Shown here one piece after another: positions 51,178 through 59,502 of a stretch of DNA of 64,000 bases; the first letter of the stretch is position 1; every line of letters begins with the position of its first letter. Where the stretch lies: positions 110,686-174,685 of the forward strand of contig NZ_JADVKT010000007.1 of the NCBI RefSeq assembly GCF_016508255.1, given 5' to 3'. The notes below the pieces were generated by a model, which did no database searches, was not told the origin of the DNA, and was given only the letters and a program-made list of their open reading frames with translations. Made by a program: the position numbers and the translations under genes. The stretch is from Acinetobacter calcoaceticus. GTDB lineage: Bacteria; Pseudomonadota; Gammaproteobacteria; Pseudomonadales; Moraxellaceae.

Positions 51178-51942
51178 TTAATTGTTTCTAATTTGAATAG
51201 GGGTTTGACCTGTATAGCGTTTAAAAAACTCAATAAAGCTTGAGCTGTGTTGATAACCTAAATTATATGCTAATCGTTTAATGGATGTCCCTTGCCGAAT
51301 CTGTTGAATCGCATAAATAATTTTGGCCCGATTTCTCCATTCGGATAAAGAAAGTTGAAGCTCTTGTTGACTCAAACGTAATAAGTGGCGATCACTGACC
51401 GAGAAATTTTGGAGTAATTGCTGTAAAGAGTGATCAAAAAGCAATGGATCTGAGAGCTTTTCTAAAATAGGCAATAAAACAGGATGGCGTGTTTGGGGTA
51501 AATAATGTGAATAAGCTGGAGCTTGTTGTAATTGATCAAATAAAACTTGTAGCAGGTGTTCTAAATATTCAGGTTTTTTAGTTTGCTTTTGTTGTTCTAA
51601 GATTTGAAGTACCAATGTACGAAAAAAGGGTTGAATACTAAAGCAGCGACATATATCTCCTAAAATAGAACAAAGGCGGGGATGTAGACGAATACAGATG
51701 TAATGAATTTCATGGTCAATATCAGTGGATTGATGAACAGTTTGGGGAGGAATCCAAAGACCATAGCTAGGTGGTGATAGATATATTTGTTCTTCAACCT
51801 GCATTTCTAAAATTCCATTTAGGCTGAAATTAAAATCTCCCCAGAGAGAGGCATGAGGACGAACAATATCTTCTTTTTGATATAGAAATTCATGAACTTC
51901 TATTGCGTTCAATAAAGAAAATTGTTGGTCCTCATTGTTCAT
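51178..51942 (-). CDS. AraC family transcriptional regulator
   Basis: 254 aa. N-terminal cupin-like sensor (HASLWGDFNFSLNGILEMQV) and C-terminal double HTH of AraC type (TSIKRLAYNLGYQHSSSFIEFFKRYTGQTP). It lies 22 bp after the MFS gene on the same strand, so it may be cotranscribed and regulate that transporter. Inducer unknown. Confidence 0.87.
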   Translation of the reverse strand: MNNEDQQFSLLNAIEVHEFLYQKEDIVRPHASLWGDFNFSLNGILEMQVEEQIYLSPPSYGLWIPPQTVHQSTDIDHEIHYICIRLHPRLCSILGDICRCFSIQPFFRTLVLQILEQQKQTKKPEYLEHLLQVLFDQLQQAPAYSHYLPQTRHPVLLPILEKLSDPLLFDHSLQQLLQNFSVSDRHLLRLSQQELQLSLSEWRNRAKIIYAIQQIRQGTSIKRLAYNLGYQHSSSFIEFFKRYTGQTPIQIRNN

Positions 51943-51963
51943 TTATGTACTCGAATTGATATT

Positions 51964-53178
51964 TTAATTTTCACAGGTTACTTTAGGGTTGTTTAAGCCT
52001 TTTGCTAAGGTAAATGTACTGACCAGTGCTAAAGCAACAAAGCTTAATACGCCATAAATTAAAGTATTTTCATTGAAATGATCAACCACATATCCTCCTA
52101 ATAATGAACCTGTGGCAATCATGACCTGAAACATACCTACAAAAAGAGGCATACCTTTTTCAACTTCATTTGGCGCATGTATAAACATCCAGATATTTGC
52201 TGAAGTTGGGAAAGCACCAAATGCGAATCCCCATAAAGCCGTTAAGACAATAGCACCAAATTCATGAATGGCAAAAAGTGGGAATCCAAAAAATACAATT
52301 GCAAAACAAGCACTAACAAAAGCAAGTGTATATCGGACATTTAAATTACCGCTATAGCCAGCAAATGCATTTCCAAAAATACCTGCAATTCCATACAGCA
52401 ATAATAATGAACTAATCGTTGTACCATTAAAGCCCGCAATATTTTTGAAGAAAGGAGCTAAATAGCTATATGCACAAAAATGAGCGAGGCCGATAAGTAG
52501 AACAATAAGCATGCCGCTACGTGCTTTAGGCGTGCGTAATAATGCTGGTAAGTCCCTCATATGGATTGGTGAGTCTGGAACAAGTTTAGGTAGAAAGATT
52601 AACTGTAAAATTAAGACAATTGAGCCAATTCCTGCCGTAATTCCAAAAGCACTACGCCAACCATAAAATTCACTTAACCATGTTCCAATAGGAACACCTA
52701 AAACTGTAGCAAACGTTACACCTGCCATTACAACAGCCGTTGCTTTTGCAATAGGAAGATGTGAGGGAGCTAACTTCCCACTCAAAGCAATTGCTGTCGC
52801 CCAGAATCCCCCAATTGAAATTCCTAGAATTAAGCGGCTGAGCAATAAAATATGAAAGTTTTCAGCAAAGGCAGTAATGGTATTGGCAATTACCATAATT
52901 GCTGTCAGTAAAATGAGTACATAACGTCGGTCAAGCTGTTTTACTGAAACAGGCAATAGGGGAGCGGCAATCGCTGCCATAATGCCGGGAACAGTAATAA
53001 TCAGACCTGCTGTGCCCACAGAAATATTTAAATCTGTTGCAACACTATTTAAAACACCAACAGGTAAAAATTCACTTGTTACTAATGCAAATGCTGTAAT
53101 AGCAACGGCCAAAATGGCAAACCAGCTTCCTTGAGAGGAGGTCGTGGGTCGCGCTTTAGAGGTAGAAGATTGGTCCAT
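51964..53178 (-). CDS. MFS efflux transporter, DHA1 / AraJ-like
   Basis: 404 aa, 12 predicted helices. Motif ALVTSEFLPVGVLN and GFWATAIALSGKL are typical of the AraJ/sugar-efflux and drug-efflux branch. Divergent from the TetR gene, with two related operator-like repeats between them, suggesting TetR-controlled efflux. Drug or metabolite substrate unknown. Confidence 0.85.
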   Translation of the reverse strand: MDQSSTSKARPTTSSQGSWFAILAVAITAFALVTSEFLPVGVLNSVATDLNISVGTAGLIITVPGIMAAIAAPLLPVSVKQLDRRYVLILLTAIMVIANTITAFAENFHILLLSRLILGISIGGFWATAIALSGKLAPSHLPIAKATAVVMAGVTFATVLGVPIGTWLSEFYGWRSAFGITAGIGSIVLILQLIFLPKLVPDSPIHMRDLPALLRTPKARSGMLIVLLIGLAHFCAYSYLAPFFKNIAGFNGTTISSLLLLYGIAGIFGNAFAGYSGNLNVRYTLAFVSACFAIVFFGFPLFAIHEFGAIVLTALWGFAFGAFPTSANIWMFIHAPNEVEKGMPLFVGMFQVMIATGSLLGGYVVDHFNENTLIYGVLSFVALALVSTFTLAKGLNNPKVTCEN

Positions 53179-53233
53179 AGGAAACCCTTACTTGGCTAAA
53201 TTTGGAGGAAACAAAGGCAATTTATTAATTAAC

Positions 53234-53309
53234 TAACGATCATTATGAAAATAAAATAGTTGATAAAAAATCGAACGTCAATTAATTTAATAACGATTGT
53301 TATAAAAAT
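53234..53309. promoter_or_regulatory. Two operator-like repeats between MFS and TetR genes
   Basis: Near-identical 19-bp direct copies, at 53234-53252 (TAACGATCATTATGAAAAT) and 53291-53309 (TAACGATTGTTATAAAAAT), agree at 16 of 19 positions. Each contains an imperfect dyad around the TAACGA...TTAT core. Their position in the divergent gap fits binding sites of the adjacent TetR repressor. Confidence 0.6.
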
Positions 53310-53322
53310 AGATGTGATCTTT

Positions 53323-53967
53323 ATGACAAATAGGCATGAAACAAACATAACCGTTGTAGAAGACACGCTGAAAAAGAAGCGTGGGCGTCCTAAATGCTTT
53401 GATGAACAACAAGTTTTACAAAAAGCAATGTTGCTCTTTTGGGAGCATGGCTATGAAGCAACGTCTATTAGTGATTTAACGCAGGCTTTGGAAATTACAG
53501 CCCCGAGCTTATACAGTGCCTTTGGCGACAAAGAAGGGCTCTTTTACAGAAGTGTTGATTACTATTTAGCTCATGAAGGATGTCCGATTGACACTATATT
53601 TGTGGAAGCGAAAACTGCAAAAATTGCTGTTGAGTTATATCTTTATGACATTGTTAAAAGGTTGGTTCAACCGAATAAGCCCGCAGGTTGTATGGTGGTC
53701 GTTGCTGCCATGAATTGCTCTGATGCAACTCAAGATGTACAGCAAAATCTATTAGATAAGCGCATAAAGACTAAAGAAAAATTATTAAAACGCCTTAAGC
53801 AAGGTGTAGAGCAGGGTGATTTACCAGCCAATGCTCCCTTGCAGGAAATGACTGATTTTTATACCACTGTCATTCAAGGGCTTACTATTCAAGCTAGAGA
53901 TGGCGTGAGTAGCGAGCAATTGCATAAAGTTGTGGGACATGCGGTGAAGACTTGGGCATTATTCTAG
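53323..53967 (+). CDS. TetR/AcrR family transcriptional regulator
   Basis: 214 aa. N-terminal HTH with KRGRPKCFDEQQVLQKAMLL and ITAPSLYSAFGDKEGLFYRS. C-terminal ligand domain contains a CMVVVAAMNC block as in the YxaF/LmrA-type TetRs. Start at ATG 53323; the reading from 53260 would run through the operator repeat. Probable repressor of the divergent MFS exporter. Confidence 0.88.
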   Translation: MTNRHETNITVVEDTLKKKRGRPKCFDEQQVLQKAMLLFWEHGYEATSISDLTQALEITAPSLYSAFGDKEGLFYRSVDYYLAHEGCPIDTIFVEAKTAKIAVELYLYDIVKRLVQPNKPAGCMVVVAAMNCSDATQDVQQNLLDKRIKTKEKLLKRLKQGVEQGDLPANAPLQEMTDFYTTVIQGLTIQARDGVSSEQLHKVVGHAVKTWALF

Positions 53968-54077
53968 GTTCTAAAAAAGATGATGTCCTAAGTTCAATAT
54001 CAATGTCGGAAATTCGATATTTCAATTTATTAAGACATTCTTCAAAATAAAATCTCCTTTACAGATGGCATATTACT

Positions 54078-54998
54078 ATGAGTCAGGTCATGAAATATCA
54101 CAAATGGGCATTTATATTTCCCATTTTGGCAGTACTGATTTGGTCTTTAAACATTGTAGTTACCCGTTATGTTTCGGAGTATATCTCGCCTGTCAGTATC
54201 AGTTTTTACCGATGGTTAATCGCATTTATTATTTTAACCCCATTTATGCTGTTACCCGTTTGGAAGCAGCGACATCTAATAAAACCATACCTACCTAAGC
54301 TTGCAGTTTTAAGTGCATTTGGAATGGTGCTTTATCAAGGACTTGCTTATACAGCTGCGCACTATACGACCGCAACCAACATGGGTATTGTCAATGCGTT
54401 CATTCCCATTTTTACTATTTTTGTTTCTCTTGCCATTTTGAAAGATGTGCCTAATCGATATGCAGTTTTTGGCAGTATTTTATCTTTCGCAGGGTTGCTA
54501 TATGTCATGTCTCAAGGAAATATTAGCCACTTATTAAGTTCTGGTGGACATCTTGGCGATGCATTAATGATTATTGCTGTATTCTTTTATGCATTTTATG
54601 GGGTATTTCTTAAGAAGTGGCAGTTGCCTCTCCCAATTATGACGAGCTTGTATGTTCAGATTGGTTTTTCTGTAGTGTTCCACCTTCCTTTAATTTTCTG
54701 GTTCGGACTAGATGCTTTAAATGCACAAAATGCTCCGAGTGCTATTTATGCAGGGGTATTTGCTTCACTCATTGCACCTTTAGTTTGGATGTTGGCTGTT
54801 CAGCAATTAGGTCCTAATAGAACAAGTATTTTCATGAACCTAGTTCCTGTGTTTACAGCAACTATTGCAAGCATCTGGTTGTCTGAGCAGTGGACCATTT
54901 ATCACACCCTAGGTGGTGTAATAATTTTAATTGGTATTGTTATGGCTCAAAAGAAGGTGAGTCCTAAAAAGAGCCAACTCATACAAGAGCAAAACTAA
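54078..54998 (+). CDS. EamA/DMT family transporter
   Basis: 306 aa with ten predicted helices in two EamA repeats (ILAVLIWSLNIVVTRY and the second half starting GDALMIIAVFFYAFYG). Small-molecule exporter of unknown substrate. It follows the TetR gene after 110 bp and may or may not be in its regulon. Confidence 0.85.
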   Translation: MSQVMKYHKWAFIFPILAVLIWSLNIVVTRYVSEYISPVSISFYRWLIAFIILTPFMLLPVWKQRHLIKPYLPKLAVLSAFGMVLYQGLAYTAAHYTTATNMGIVNAFIPIFTIFVSLAILKDVPNRYAVFGSILSFAGLLYVMSQGNISHLLSSGGHLGDALMIIAVFFYAFYGVFLKKWQLPLPIMTSLYVQIGFSVVFHLPLIFWFGLDALNAQNAPSAIYAGVFASLIAPLVWMLAVQQLGPNRTSIFMNLVPVFTATIASIWLSEQWTIYHTLGGVIILIGIVMAQKKVSPKKSQLIQEQN

Positions 54999-55249
54999 AG
55001 CGACTAAAAAACTATGGCATATTTTGAAAAAAACTGATGAAAATATGCCATTTTCTTCTTAGTTAAAGTTTTTCTATATGATTTATAAATAGTTTATAAA
55101 AATAGGTTGAAATATAAATATTAAAAAAGCCGAATAAAAATATTAATATAATTTTAATTTTTAAGCGAAAAACCGTAAATTCCCTACACTTTTCATGCTT
55201 TTTTTAGAGAAATAATATATTTCTCTCATTTGATCACTTACCACATAAT
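54999..55249. other. AT-rich spacer before the RNA candidate
   Basis: About 250 bp with no gene. A CATAAT hexamer at 55244-55249, with a poor -35 (TTCTCT, 17 bp upstream), is the best promoter candidate for the RNA that follows. Confidence 0.45.
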
Positions 55250-55379
55250 AGCGACCACTACGAAAGACACTGTTTTGTGCAAATTATCTTTCGTTGCAGA
55301 GATATCCAAACCCTCTGGATGCGGTATATACCCATCCTTTTTTATGCTCAGTTATCCCTATATAACTGAGCTTTTTTTT
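55250..55379 (+). ncRNA. Candidate structured small RNA with intrinsic terminator
   Basis: Three stems in a row. Stem 1 pairs 55260-55267 (ACGAAAGA) perfectly with 55287-55294 (TCTTTCGT), with an inner CAC/GTG. Stem 2 is ATCCA/TGGAT at 55304-55320. Stem 3 is a 10-bp terminator stem (55346-55355 / 55362-55371) followed by eight T on the plus strand only. No ORF is present, and the flanking genes do not need this terminator: the EamA gene ended 350 bp earlier and the tsaC-like gene is on the other strand. About 125-130 nt. Not matched to a known family. Confidence 0.6.
55346..55379 (+). terminator. Terminator of the RNA candidate
   Basis: GCTCAGTTAT - CCCTAT - ATAACTGAGC then eight T. No T-run on the opposite strand, so it acts rightward. 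Confidence 0.88.
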
Positions 55380-55387
55380 GTCTGAAA

Positions 55388-55957
55388 TTAGGCGCGGATA
55401 ATCTCTCCTGTGAGAGCATTAATAATTCTACTTGGCTGCTGACTTTGGCCTAAATCACCATTGAGATAGTTTAATTGTGAACCAAAGTATTGGCAGGCAT
55501 CTTGTAGTGAATGAGCAGGTTCTTGTCCACTTGGATTAGCACTAGTCGAGACAATAAAACCATGAAAAGCATTGCATAATGCTACACATAAAGGATGCGT
55601 GGTCACTCGAACGGCAACAAGTGGATGTCCACCTTTAATCCATGAAGGAATATGTTCACCAGCAGGTAATAGCCAAGTTGTGGCTCTTTCCGAAGGTTGA
55701 TGATTCGTCCAACAATCAATAATTTCATGTTGGGTTGTTTGAGGTAAAGAGGTCAATAGGTGTTCAACTTGACTAATATGACCTGCTAATAAAATGACCC
55801 CTTTTTCAATAGGTCTTTGTTTCAGCTCTAGAATTTTCTGAAAAGCTTTTTCATTAAAAGGGTCGCAACCTAGCCCCCAAACTGCCTCAGTCGGATACGC
55901 CAAGACTTGACCTTGATGTAAACTTTCGGCTGCTTCGGTAACTGAGGTGGTAATCAT
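55388..55957 (-). CDS. tsaC: Threonylcarbamoyl-AMP synthase-like protein (Sua5/YciO/YrdC)
   Basis: 189 aa YrdC-domain protein of single-domain TsaC length. AYPTEAVWGLGCDP, KQRPIEKGVILL and VSTSANPSGQEPA are the ATP/threonine pocket motifs. It makes threonylcarbamoyl-AMP for tRNA t6A37. Third gene of a minus-strand unit after the LysM and dprA genes (51-bp gap to dprA), a common proteobacterial arrangement. Confidence 0.9.
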   Translation of the reverse strand: MITTSVTEAAESLHQGQVLAYPTEAVWGLGCDPFNEKAFQKILELKQRPIEKGVILLAGHISQVEHLLTSLPQTTQHEIIDCWTNHQPSERATTWLLPAGEHIPSWIKGGHPLVAVRVTTHPLCVALCNAFHGFIVSTSANPSGQEPAHSLQDACQYFGSQLNYLNGDLGQSQQPSRIINALTGEIIRA

Positions 55958-56008
55958 GGTAATACTCTTCCTTTCAATCAGACAGAATTGCTATTGTGCG
56001 CTCCAATA

Positions 56009-57142
56009 CTAAGAGCGACAACGTAAATACAGCCCTGATTGTTGCATACATAAACCAAGTAGTTCTAGTTCCATGAGTGAAGAGGTGAGTTCTGCCACAG
56101 ACTGAGAATGGTGTAAGACAAGCTGATCAATATTTTGTCCAACCCAGTCTAAAGACTGATAAAGGTTAATTAAATGCTCAGGAATTTCTGGGGCGCAAGC
56201 AACGACTACCTCCTCAGTTGAGTTTTGTTGTTGGCTTTGCCATTGGGTTGGAAGGGCAAGATCCTCAACAATCTGTTCAGGATGATCGACTAAAATGGCT
56301 CCCTCACGAATGAGCTGATGACAGCCCTGATGAAACTCACTATAAATATGGCCAGGAATAGCAAATACTGTTTTACCTTGCTCGGCAGCTTTGTTGGCAG
56401 TAATGAGAGAACCACTTTTTAAAGTCGCTTCTACCACTAACACACCTAAACTCAGACCACTAACAATTCGGTTCCTGCGAGGGAAATGCTGTTGTAAGGG
56501 CGGCGTACCTGGCAAAAACTCAGTAATGATGGCGCCGTTTTGAGCCAAGATCTGTTCTGCAAGTTTTTTATTTTGAGCAGGGTAGGTACTATCTAAACCT
56601 GTTCCCGTTACTGCAATAGTACGTTGATGTGCTGAAGCTCCTTGATGAGCAGCTTCGTCAATCCCATATGCTAAGCCACTACTTACATAAAATCCCTTTT
56701 CACTTAAGTAATAGGCAAAATCATAAGCAACCTGACGGCCATGCGGGCTTGGTTTTCGACTCCCCACAATAGCAATTTGTGGTTGCAACAAAGCTTGAGC
56801 TTGGCCTTTTCCAAAAATGATGGGTGGATGGTCTGTATACGGTAGTAATTGCGTAGGATAGCCAGAATCATCTGAGGTTAAAATAAAGTCCGTATGTTGC
56901 TGGATCTGCTGAATCAGTTTTTCAAATTGAGCTTGACCCTGAGCAGTTTGAAATTCATCTACACGTTTTAAATGATTAACATGTAATCCGAGATTGCGCC
57001 ATTCGGACAACCCCGTAGGTTGGACCGCCTTTTCACAGCTACCAAAATAATCGACAATTTTTTTGAAACTAACTAAAGAGTGCTGCACCAAATACCACAC
57101 TTTAAGCGTGTGGTAATGGTGTGAAGAAAGTTGAGTGAGCAT
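56009..57142 (-). CDS. dprA: DNA-processing protein DprA
   Basis: 377 aa. Rossmann-like core with VGSRKPSPHGRQVAYDFA and GLAYGIDEAAHQGA, FPRRNRIVSGLS, and a C-terminal winged-helix-like region. Loads RecA on incoming single-stranded DNA during natural transformation, which Acinetobacter performs. Starts 20 bp after the LysM gene. Confidence 0.95.
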   Translation of the reverse strand: MLTQLSSHHYHTLKVWYLVQHSLVSFKKIVDYFGSCEKAVQPTGLSEWRNLGLHVNHLKRVDEFQTAQGQAQFEKLIQQIQQHTDFILTSDDSGYPTQLLPYTDHPPIIFGKGQAQALLQPQIAIVGSRKPSPHGRQVAYDFAYYLSEKGFYVSSGLAYGIDEAAHQGASAHQRTIAVTGTGLDSTYPAQNKKLAEQILAQNGAIITEFLPGTPPLQQHFPRRNRIVSGLSLGVLVVEATLKSGSLITANKAAEQGKTVFAIPGHIYSEFHQGCHQLIREGAILVDHPEQIVEDLALPTQWQSQQQNSTEEVVVACAPEIPEHLINLYQSLDWVGQNIDQLVLHHSQSVAELTSSLMELELLGLCMQQSGLYLRCRS

Positions 57143-57162
57143 TGTAAAGTGTATATCCAGCG

Positions 57163-58317
57163 TTAATCATCAAAACGAGGTGGCTGAATACTTGAACCTA
57201 CTTTAATAGGTAAGTCACTTTCTAATACATAGGCGTAGCTAAGTTGATCAAAGGTTCTAAAAACCATCAGACTACCAATTTGCTGTCCAGGTAACTGTAT
57301 TGGTTCTTTGGTCTTAGGGTCTCGAATGGTTTCACCTTGTTGATTGATATCAAAAACTTGCCCCACCTGAATCCCTTGTGCTGTACCACGGTCCAAAGTC
57401 ACTACACTATTTTTTGCCGCTCTACCAATTGAACCCATTACACGAATAATTTTGCCGCCCTCTGTAACTTGTTTGGCATCTACTGGATAAAATAAAGTAG
57501 GTAAGGTTGCTTCTTCTTCAGGCATAACCCGATCACCACGACGTACTTCGGAATTGTAGCTATCAGTTAACTCAAGCGTTGTGATGTCCTTTTCAGAAGA
57601 GATAGCAATCCCTGATGCAACTTGTTGTAGTTCAAGACCTAGACTGTGCTTTTTACCTTTACTGTCTGTGAAATAGTAAGGTTCACCTTCACGGTAGACC
57701 GCATAACGTTGACCATCAATTAAACCTTGTCCACGCGCATAAATAGTTTGACCTTTTGCCGCAAGTACGCGCTGATCGGCAGTTCCCACTACATATGGGG
57801 TATGTTCAATTGCATCGGTTGGCAAAATTGTACTGTGTTCTAACCACTGTTTGATATGTTCAAGTGGAATAACAGGCACGTTGTCGTTGAGTGACTCCAC
57901 ACGAACTTGTGGTTGCAAGTTTGTCATTTGGCCTGTGTAGCGACGAATAATGCCAACACAACCATCTCCCTCATCTTTACCTATCAATGGTCGGCCAGCT
58001 AAACTGCATAACAGTAATCTGTCACCGGGATAAATCCAGTGTGGATTTTTGACATGCTGATTATTTGCCCAGATTTCTGGCCAGCGCCAAGGTTTACTCA
58101 GAAAATGGCCGGAAATATCCCATAGCGTATCTCCTCGTTTTACAACGTAGACATGTGGCGCATTACTTTTAAGAGAGGGTGGATTATGGTTCGGACTAGC
58201 AGCATGAACTTCTACTACTGTACCCATTGCAACCCCTGTAAAAAGTGCGAAAGCAAGTAAATGCTTTTTTATCCCCAAAGCATGAAATTCAACCATGCCG
58301 TTAAAAACCTTTTTCAT
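57163..58317 (-). CDS. LysM domain-containing envelope protein
   Basis: 384 aa with a signal peptide (cleavage after VHAA, about residue 40) and a LysM peptidoglycan-binding motif at about 53-100 (YVVKRGDTLWDISG ... WIYPGDRL). The rest is beta-rich with no catalytic motif seen. ATG at 58317 is supported by AGGA 7 nt upstream. Commonly found upstream of dprA and divergent from def, as here. Confidence 0.88.
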   Translation of the reverse strand: MKKVFNGMVEFHALGIKKHLLAFALFTGVAMGTVVEVHAASPNHNPPSLKSNAPHVYVVKRGDTLWDISGHFLSKPWRWPEIWANNQHVKNPHWIYPGDRLLLCSLAGRPLIGKDEGDGCVGIIRRYTGQMTNLQPQVRVESLNDNVPVIPLEHIKQWLEHSTILPTDAIEHTPYVVGTADQRVLAAKGQTIYARGQGLIDGQRYAVYREGEPYYFTDSKGKKHSLGLELQQVASGIAISSEKDITTLELTDSYNSEVRRGDRVMPEEEATLPTLFYPVDAKQVTEGGKIIRVMGSIGRAAKNSVVTLDRGTAQGIQVGQVFDINQQGETIRDPKTKEPIQLPGQQIGSLMVFRTFDQLSYAYVLESDLPIKVGSSIQPPRFDD

Positions 58318-58439
58318 TATGATAATTCCTAAAAATTATGCGTGCAGATGCGTTATAATAGGCGGCTAACACACAATTTTTCGATGAAGTATTTCCTTCA
58401 TTTGGTTTTTCAATCAATGGCATAAGTGAGGACGTCAGT

Positions 58440-58970
58440 ATGGCCTTATTACCTATTTTAAGTTTTCCTGATCCCCGTCTTCGTACCATTGCTAAGCCTG
58501 TTGAAGAAGTTACTGATGAAATTCGTCAACTTGCAGCAGATATGTTTGAAACCATGTATGCCGCACCTGGTATTGGTTTAGCAGCTTCACAGGTCGATCG
58601 TCATATTCAGCTTATCGTCATGGATTTGTCTGAATCTAAAGATGAACCTTTGGTTTTTATTAACCCCAAAATCACTCCACTGACTGAAGAGAAGCAGCAA
58701 TACGAAGAAGGCTGCCTATCGGTGCCACAAATATACGACAAAGTTGATCGCTCGTCACGTGTGAAAATTGAGGCAATTAACCTTGAAGGTCAAGCATTTG
58801 AGATAGAAGCTGATGGACTTCTCGCTGTTTGTATCCAACATGAAATGGATCACTTAAATGGCAAATTATTTGTGGATTATTTGTCGCCACTTAAACGTCA
58901 GCGTGCTCGAGAAAAAGTCGAAAAAGTTGTTCGTCAACGTGAGCGTGAAAAAGTTGCAGTAAAACGTTAA
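58440..58970 (+). CDS. def: Peptide deformylase
   Basis: 176 aa. All three motifs are intact: GIGLAASQ (44-51), EGCLS with metal-ligand Cys92, and HEMDH with His134, Glu135 and His138. Removes the N-formyl group of nascent proteins. No fmt gene follows, unlike in many bacteria. Confidence 0.97.
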   Translation: MALLPILSFPDPRLRTIAKPVEEVTDEIRQLAADMFETMYAAPGIGLAASQVDRHIQLIVMDLSESKDEPLVFINPKITPLTEEKQQYEEGCLSVPQIYDKVDRSSRVKIEAINLEGQAFEIEADGLLAVCIQHEMDHLNGKLFVDYLSPLKRQRAREKVEKVVRQREREKVAVKR

Positions 58971-59013
58971 AAATTTCTATTCTTGAAATATTAATATAGT
59001 GTGGATGTGATTT

Positions 59014-59430
59014 TTGGTTTTTCGTAGTGGTCTGTTGCTTGCATGTGCAGCAGTATTTTTACAGGTCGCGGTATTTCTACAGCCGCTATTACCGAAGCAA
59101 TATCAAATTGCTCCGGTCTGTGAAACTATTACCCGTGCTTTGCTTAAACCTAAAGCACAGACGGAAGCTATGTCACATTCCATGCATATGCATCATGATC
59201 ATCATGTTGAACAGGCTGTACAACATGACCATCATGATGCAAACCATCAGTGTCAATATTGTACTGTCTATGCCAATCTGGTTTTACCACCTGAATTCGG
59301 CGTAAAAGAAGTTTTAGTTCGCATACAAGTTCGCTTAGTCGCCTATCAACAAGCATTTCGACATGTTTATTTTGCGCTACAGCGACTTTTCCTACTCCCG
59401 CAAGGGCGTGCTCCACCTCTATTTGCATAA
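59014..59430 (+). CDS. His-rich DUF2946-like protein next to the copper receptor
   Basis: 138 aa. One N-terminal hydrophobic segment, a His/Met-rich centre (MSHSMHMHHDHH and HDHHDANHQCQYC) and a C-terminal basic tail ending in Pro-rich residues. Proteins like this commonly precede OprC/NosA copper receptors. The start is uncertain: TTG at 59014, after a weak GGATGTGA, is the only candidate before the hydrophobic segment. Probably binds copper in the periplasm or membrane. Confidence 0.65.
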   Translation: MVFRSGLLLACAAVFLQVAVFLQPLLPKQYQIAPVCETITRALLKPKAQTEAMSHSMHMHHDHHVEQAVQHDHHDANHQCQYCTVYANLVLPPEFGVKEVLVRIQVRLVAYQQAFRHVYFALQRLFLLPQGRAPPLFA

Positions 59431-59502
59431 ATAAGAACAGTTTTTTGTTGGGGTCTTCATTGACTTCAATATCACTTTATTTATGTTTTAGAGCGTATAA
59501 AA

